Shown piece by piece: positions 13,228 through 16,680 of a DNA stretch of 16,680 nt. The notes under the pieces are model-generated. The model saw only the letters and a list, made by a program, of their open reading frames with translations, made no database searches and was not told the origin of the DNA. The translations under genes were made by a program, and so were the position numbers. The DNA is from Muribaculum sp. (GTDB lineage: Bacteria > Bacillota > Clostridia > Lachnospirales > Lachnospiraceae): positions 1-16,680 of the forward strand of contig JAMPHH010000067.1 in assembly GCA_023663505.1 (NCBI GenBank), read 5' to 3'. Position 1 is the first letter of the stretch. Each line of letters opens with the position of its first letter.

Positions 13228-15087
13228 ATGAACACCACAACCGAAAGTGAAAATAAGGTCGATCTGCGTGTAGCTCAACCCGATAGAACTGACCTACGTG
13301 TAACTCGACCTGCTAAGGTCGATTTACGTGTAACTCAACCCGATAGGGTTGACTTACATGTGCACTCCACCCGCTCGGACGGTACCTTCTCCCCCTCCGA
13401 GCTGGTGGATTATGCAATTGAGAAGGGGCTATCCGCCTTCGCCCTGACTGATCACGATACAGTGGACGGTCTGGACGAAGCCATGGCTTACGCCGCTAGG
13501 CTGCGCCGTAAATCTGCTTCCTCCGAAGCCGCAGACAGCCATGGGGCAGCCGATACCGATAGAGACAGCGCGGCTGTCTCCGACCCCTGCGAATCCCAAG
13601 CCGTACTTGTCCCCGAGGTAATCCCCGGCGTGGAATTGTCCACGGAATATCAGGGGCGTGACATTCATATCGTGGGACTCTTTATTGACCATAAAAACCC
13701 TGAATTTCAGGATTATCTGCGCCAGTTTGTGGATTCCCGCAATCTGCGCAACGAGAAGATGTGTAAGCTTTTGCAGGAGCACGGCATCGATATCAGCTAT
13801 GAGAAGCTGCTCGCGGAATTCCCCGATTCCGTGATCACCCGCGCCCATTATGCCAAGTATCTGTTAAACCACGGCTATATCAAAAGCATGAAGGAAGCCT
13901 TTGAGCGTTATGTCGGGGATCATTGCCCCTGCTATGTCCCCCGCGAGAAGGTTACGCCCGCGCAGGCAGTGGAGCTGATACTCAATGCGGACGGCGTTCC
14001 TATACTGGCACACCCGATTCTCTACGGCATGGGCGATGAGCGGTTGGACACCTTGGTCGCCGAGCTAAAAGAGGTCGGACTGATGGGCATCGAAGCGCTA
14101 TACAGCACCTATGACGCCGCAGACGAACGCCAAATCCGCCGTCTCGCCCAAAAATACAATCTGCTCCTAAGCGGCGGCTCCGATTTCCACGGTGCGAACA
14201 AGCCGGGACTGGATCTCGCCGTGGGCTATGGAAAGCTGTATGTCCCCGCCAAGCTTTTGGAGGAGATACGCGCCGCACGCGGCAGCCTTCTTTTTACGGA
14301 TATGGACGGCACGCTGCTGCTTAGCAACAGCACCCTAAGCCCCGCCATGCATGACGCACTGGATCGCATGACTGCTGCGGGTCATCACCTGATCCTCTCC
14401 TCCGGCAGACCACTCCCCAGTATTTTGGAGGTATGCCGTAAGGAGAATATCGATTATCCCAATATGCTGATCCTGTCCAACAATGGCGCGCTAGTGTATG
14501 ACTGCGACAGGAAAATCCCCATTTTGGAATATCGCATTTCCCAAGAGGATATCCTACATATCGTCCGCAGCGCGGAATCCATCGGGCTCCACATTCACGG
14601 CTACACTGCGGAGGAGATCGTCTGCCACGGCATGAACGCGGAGCTGGAATTCTACACCCGACGAATCCATATGCCTTTGAAATGTGTGGAAAATATAGCG
14701 GACAGCCTGCCTGACGGCTGTTACAAGCTACAGGCGATTCACCTGACGGATAGGACTGTATTGGAGCGATTCCGTGATTCTTTGGCGGATTATTGCGGCG
14801 ACCGTATCCAGATGATATTTTCCAACGAACAATATCTGGAGATTCTCCCCGCTCAGGCAGGCAAGGGCAACGCCCTGCGCTTTATCGCGGATTACCTGCA
14901 CACTCCCCTCTCCCGCACCTTCGCGGCAGGGGACGCAGAGAACGACATCTCCATGCTCGAAGCGTCCGGAACGGGTATCGCCATGGCGAACGCACAGGAC
15001 GCCGTCAAACAATCCGCCCGCATCATCACCCAAAGGAGCAATGACGAGGACGGATTATTAGAGGTGCTGGAAAAATATTTTCGTTAA
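13228..15087 (+). CDS. PHP-domain phosphoesterase fused to a Cof-type HAD hydrolase
   Basis: A 619-residue two-domain enzyme. N-terminal PHP domain (about 41-345): DLHVHSTRSDGT (42-53), LTDHDTVDG (73-81), IPGVELS (132-138), RAHYAKYL, ILAHPILYG (259-267) and SGGSDFHG (315-322) carry the trinuclear metal ligands, as in YciV/TrpH-type nucleotide phosphatases. C-terminal HAD-IIB domain (about 352-619): nucleophile D358 in DMDGT, S391/S392 in ILSSGRP, K546 in AGKGNAL, GDAEND (568-573), as in Cof-type sugar or cofactor phosphatases. All catalytic residues appear intact in both halves. Residues 11-40 are three decapeptide repeats, and 91-128 form a low-complexity insert. The ATG at 13228 is preceded by AAGGA; an open frame reaching back into the ABC-F gene is not used. 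Substrates are unknown. Co-transcription with abc-F is likely. Confidence 0.88.
   Translation: MNTTTESENKVDLRVAQPDRTDLRVTRPAKVDLRVTQPDRVDLHVHSTRSDGTFSPSELVDYAIEKGLSAFALTDHDTVDGLDEAMAYAARLRRKSASSEAADSHGAADTDRDSAAVSDPCESQAVLVPEVIPGVELSTEYQGRDIHIVGLFIDHKNPEFQDYLRQFVDSRNLRNEKMCKLLQEHGIDISYEKLLAEFPDSVITRAHYAKYLLNHGYIKSMKEAFERYVGDHCPCYVPREKVTPAQAVELILNADGVPILAHPILYGMGDERLDTLVAELKEVGLMGIEALYSTYDAADERQIRRLAQKYNLLLSGGSDFHGANKPGLDLAVGYGKLYVPAKLLEEIRAARGSLLFTDMDGTLLLSNSTLSPAMHDALDRMTAAGHHLILSSGRPLPSILEVCRKENIDYPNMLILSNNGALVYDCDRKIPILEYRISQEDILHIVRSAESIGLHIHGYTAEEIVCHGMNAELEFYTRRIHMPLKCVENIADSLPDGCYKLQAIHLTDRTVLERFRDSLADYCGDRIQMIFSNEQYLEILPAQAGKGNALRFIADYLHTPLSRTFAAGDAENDISMLEASGTGIAMANAQDAVKQSARIITQRSNDEDGLLEVLEKYFR
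13258..13377 (+). repeat. 30-bp in-frame tandem repeat at the start of the PHP-HAD gene
   Basis: Three diverged 30-bp units (13258-13287, 13288-13317, 13318-13347) encode VDLRVAQPDR, TDLRVTRPAK and VDLRVTQPDR. The next 30 bp (13348-13377) start the real PHP motif VDLHVHSTRS with the same bases (gt-ga-ctta--tgt). The repeats look like duplications of the PHP start that lost the metal-binding histidines. Confidence 0.85.
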
Positions 15088-15121
15088 GGCAAACCCTTGA
15101 TAGATATATTGCCCGCAGGCA

Positions 15122-16156
15122 TCAGTCTGAGGTTAAGTCAATCGTAATTGCGCAATCCTCCAATATTTCCTCCGAGCCCGATATCTGATTCCCGTCCGCG
15201 CCCCATTGCACGCGCACGGGAATCAGCGTCAAGGTGGGCGAGGACGCGTCAAAGCCCGTGATTTCCAAATCCTGCGTGAACCTGACACTGTTTCCCTTTT
15301 CCTCATATTCGGAATAGGCGCAGGAACGCAGCCATTCATTCCTTGTAAGTCTCCTGCCGGAAACGTCCTCGATGAGATATTCCCCAAACCGTAAGATGTC
15401 CACCATATCAGCATCGTTTACCATCCATTTTAACTGCAGATTAGTCACAGAAGGGGCAACTGTCACCGTATAGGAAGCAATCTGTCCGTAATCTAGCTTC
15501 ACTGCATTGCCATTCGCCCGCACAGCGCTCCCAAGCTTGTCTGATTCTATGATGAAGGAATAATCCAATCTGCTGTCAGGAGCAGTATACAGCCCCACCC
15601 TTACCTGAAGCGTGTTCATGTCCGTCTCCTGCAACGCCCCGTCCACCACGGAGACCTTGCATTCATAGAGCCCGCTGCCCTCCTGAGTCTCAACCGCATA
15701 CTCCAAACGGCTGTCAATCCCATTGATATAGACATGGTCACTCAAATCAAAGAACTCATAGGCGGACTTCACCCAGAACATCAATGTAGCCCCGTCATAA
15801 TAGGCATCTGTAACCGTAAATGGTGCCTTCTCCCAAGCGGTATCATTCATAGTGATTATACTATCCGAATCTATGTCATGAATCACAGCCTCCTCCACGA
15901 TATCCGCATTGGCTCCCAAGCCTGTGAGCCAATTGTGAAACGTCGGCAATCCGGCAGCCGCGGCGGTACCCCCCGCCAAGAACAGACAGGCGGCAGGAAT
16001 AAGGGCTTTATAGGCTTTCCGGCCACCCTTTCCACCCCCCCGTATAGAATTTAGCTGATTATCCACAGCCTTTGAAACGACAGCCTCAAAGCTTTCGGGG
16101 GTCTCGGGAAAGCTTCGGTACAATTGCTCCGTAAATGTATCATGATATGTTTTCAT
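15122..16156 (-). CDS. DUF4179-like membrane protein, probable anti-sigma factor
   Basis: A 344-residue protein: about 48 cytoplasmic residues with a FPETPESFEAVVSKAV-like stretch typical of DUF4179 proteins, one membrane segment (about 50-69), then a large beta-rich external domain (about 70-344). Such proteins are encoded with ECF sigma factors and are believed to hold them inactive at the membrane until an external signal is sensed. The start ATG lies inside the sigma gene (17-nt overlap) behind GGAGGAAG, so translation is coupled. A run of seven G (16035-16041 on the complement) in the GGGKGG codons just before the membrane segment could be a slippage site. The signal sensed is unknown. 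Its 3' end converges with the PHP-HAD gene over a 34-nt gap in which no convincing terminator was found. Confidence 0.8.
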   Translation of the reverse strand: MKTYHDTFTEQLYRSFPETPESFEAVVSKAVDNQLNSIRGGGKGGRKAYKALIPAACLFLAGGTAAAAGLPTFHNWLTGLGANADIVEEAVIHDIDSDSIITMNDTAWEKAPFTVTDAYYDGATLMFWVKSAYEFFDLSDHVYINGIDSRLEYAVETQEGSGLYECKVSVVDGALQETDMNTLQVRVGLYTAPDSRLDYSFIIESDKLGSAVRANGNAVKLDYGQIASYTVTVAPSVTNLQLKWMVNDADMVDILRFGEYLIEDVSGRRLTRNEWLRSCAYSEYEEKGNSVRFTQDLEITGFDASSPTLTLIPVRVQWGADGNQISGSEEILEDCAITIDLTSD

Positions 16157-16619
16157 ATGCTTCCTCCATAATGTGGCGCAGACTTTTCCGTCCGCGGCTC
16201 AATCGACTTTTGACAGTTCCAACCGAAATGCGCATGATCTGAGCTATTTCCTGAACGGAATAGCCCTCCAGATAATGCAGCACGATAGCTAAGCGATACT
16301 CTCTTTTTAAAGCGCTGAGCGCTTCATACAGCTCAGAATAATCCTCGCCGCTATATTCCTCTGTCTCCGGCTCCTCCATGAGCGGGGCGGTTCTATTTCG
16401 TTTCTTTAGCAGCGCGTAGCATTCATGAATCAAGATTCTTGTCAGCCACGTCTTGGCGTATCTCTCCTGCCGCAGAGTATCCAGCTTGGCAAAGCCTGTG
16501 GCAATCGCCTCCTGCACGGCGTCCTCGCAGTCCGCATCGTTTTTTAGTATAGTCTTTGATATGCGGTAGAGACTGTCCGTGGAAGCGAGCACTACCTCGG
16601 CAAACGCTTCTTTATCCAT
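16140..16619 (-). CDS. ECF-type RNA polymerase sigma-70 factor
   Basis: A 159-residue sigma factor with only regions 2 and 4. Region 2 (about 10-75) contains DCEDAVQEAI and the -10-recognising helix with KTWLTRILIHECY; region 4 (about 96-150) contains the helix-turn-helix EGYSVQEIAQIMRISVGTV and KSRLSRGRKSLR, which reads the -35 element. Length is normal for an ECF factor, close in style to Bacillus SigV/SigW-like groups, but the subgroup cannot be fixed by eye. The ATG follows GAGGAGG by 8 nt. It is translationally coupled to the overlapping DUF4179-like gene, its likely antagonist. A 15-bp inverted repeat sits just upstream and may take part in its control. Confidence 0.93.
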   Translation of the reverse strand: MDKEAFAEVVLASTDSLYRISKTILKNDADCEDAVQEAIATGFAKLDTLRQERYAKTWLTRILIHECYALLKKRNRTAPLMEEPETEEYSGEDYSELYEALSALKREYRLAIVLHYLEGYSVQEIAQIMRISVGTVKSRLSRGRKSLRHIMEEAYENIS

Positions 16620-16638
16620 CGCGCTTTCCTCCTCGTAT

Positions 16639-16678
16639 AATAAGTTTATAGCCAGTCAGAACAGGCTATAGACTTATT
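16639..16678 (-). promoter_or_regulatory. 15-bp inverted repeat upstream of the sigma factor gene
   Basis: Arms AATAAGTTTATAGCC (16639-16653) and GGCTATAGACTTATT (16664-16678) are complementary but for one position, with a 10-nt loop. It ends 19 nt before the sigma ATG, next to the ribosome site. It may be an operator, a leader hairpin or the terminator of a gene outside the window; no separate ECF-type -35 (AAC) box is visible in the short sequence available. Confidence 0.6.
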
Positions 16679-16680
16679 CT

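Noticed and set aside
15088..15121. Bidirectional terminator between the convergent genes
   Set aside because: Only weak 4-5-bp stems (TGCC/GGCA, GGCAA/TTGCC) without a T-tract were found.

Overview
The window looks like chromosomal DNA of a Firmicute of the class Clostridia, most likely a Lachnospiraceae-like gut bacterium. The evidence is purine-rich GGAG/GGGG ribosome binding sites, a clostridial-type pyruvate phosphate dikinase, a YbiT-type ABC-F protein followed by a PHP-HAD protein, and an ECF sigma factor overlapping a DUF4179-like membrane protein. No rRNA, tRNA, CRISPR array, transposase or phage gene was seen.

Layout, left to right. (1) 1-360: a 5'-truncated DUF3888-like remnant and the terminator of ppdK. 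(2) 367-3902, minus strand: ppdK with its own promoter, and upstream of it a membrane-anchored glycerophosphodiester phosphodiesterase. (3) 4035-10892, minus strand: a surface-glycan block. In transcription order it holds a large multi-spanning membrane protein (B), a DegT-family sugar aminotransferase, a FdtA/QdtA-type cupin sugar ketoisomerase, possibly a 26-residue coupled mini-ORF, a GtrB-like polyprenyl-phosphate glycosyltransferase, a second large membrane protein (A) homologous to B, and a GtrA-like flippase. (4) 10893-11567: an unusually rich divergent intergenic region with a 70-bp tandem repeat that places three extended -10 boxes before the glycan block, a 224-bp long inverted repeat with two nested hairpins, and the promoter of the next gene. 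(5) 11568-15087, plus strand: a YbiT-like ABC-F ATPase and a PHP-HAD two-domain phosphoesterase. (6) 15122-16680, minus strand: a DUF4179-like membrane protein and its ECF sigma factor, with a 15-bp-arm inverted repeat upstream.

How the genes may work together (inference). The cupin and aminotransferase match the pair that turns dTDP-4-keto-6-deoxyglucose into a dTDP-3-amino-3,6-dideoxyhexose. A GtrB-like enzyme would load a sugar on undecaprenyl phosphate, GtrA would flip it, and a membrane protein with a GT-C-like acidic motif after its first membrane segment would attach it to a surface polymer. This is the three-component Gtr logic combined with an amino-deoxysugar supply. The upstream dTDP-glucose genes are not in the window.

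The most unusual signals are non-coding: the triplicated promoter repeat, the long inverted repeat lying outside both predicted divergent transcripts, and a 66-67-nt two-hairpin leader present twice, once before the aminotransferase and once before gtrA. Two protein-level oddities stand out: a 30-bp tandem repeat apparently grown out of the PHP metal-binding motif, and an ABC-F protein in which one composite ATP site is degenerate on both faces.
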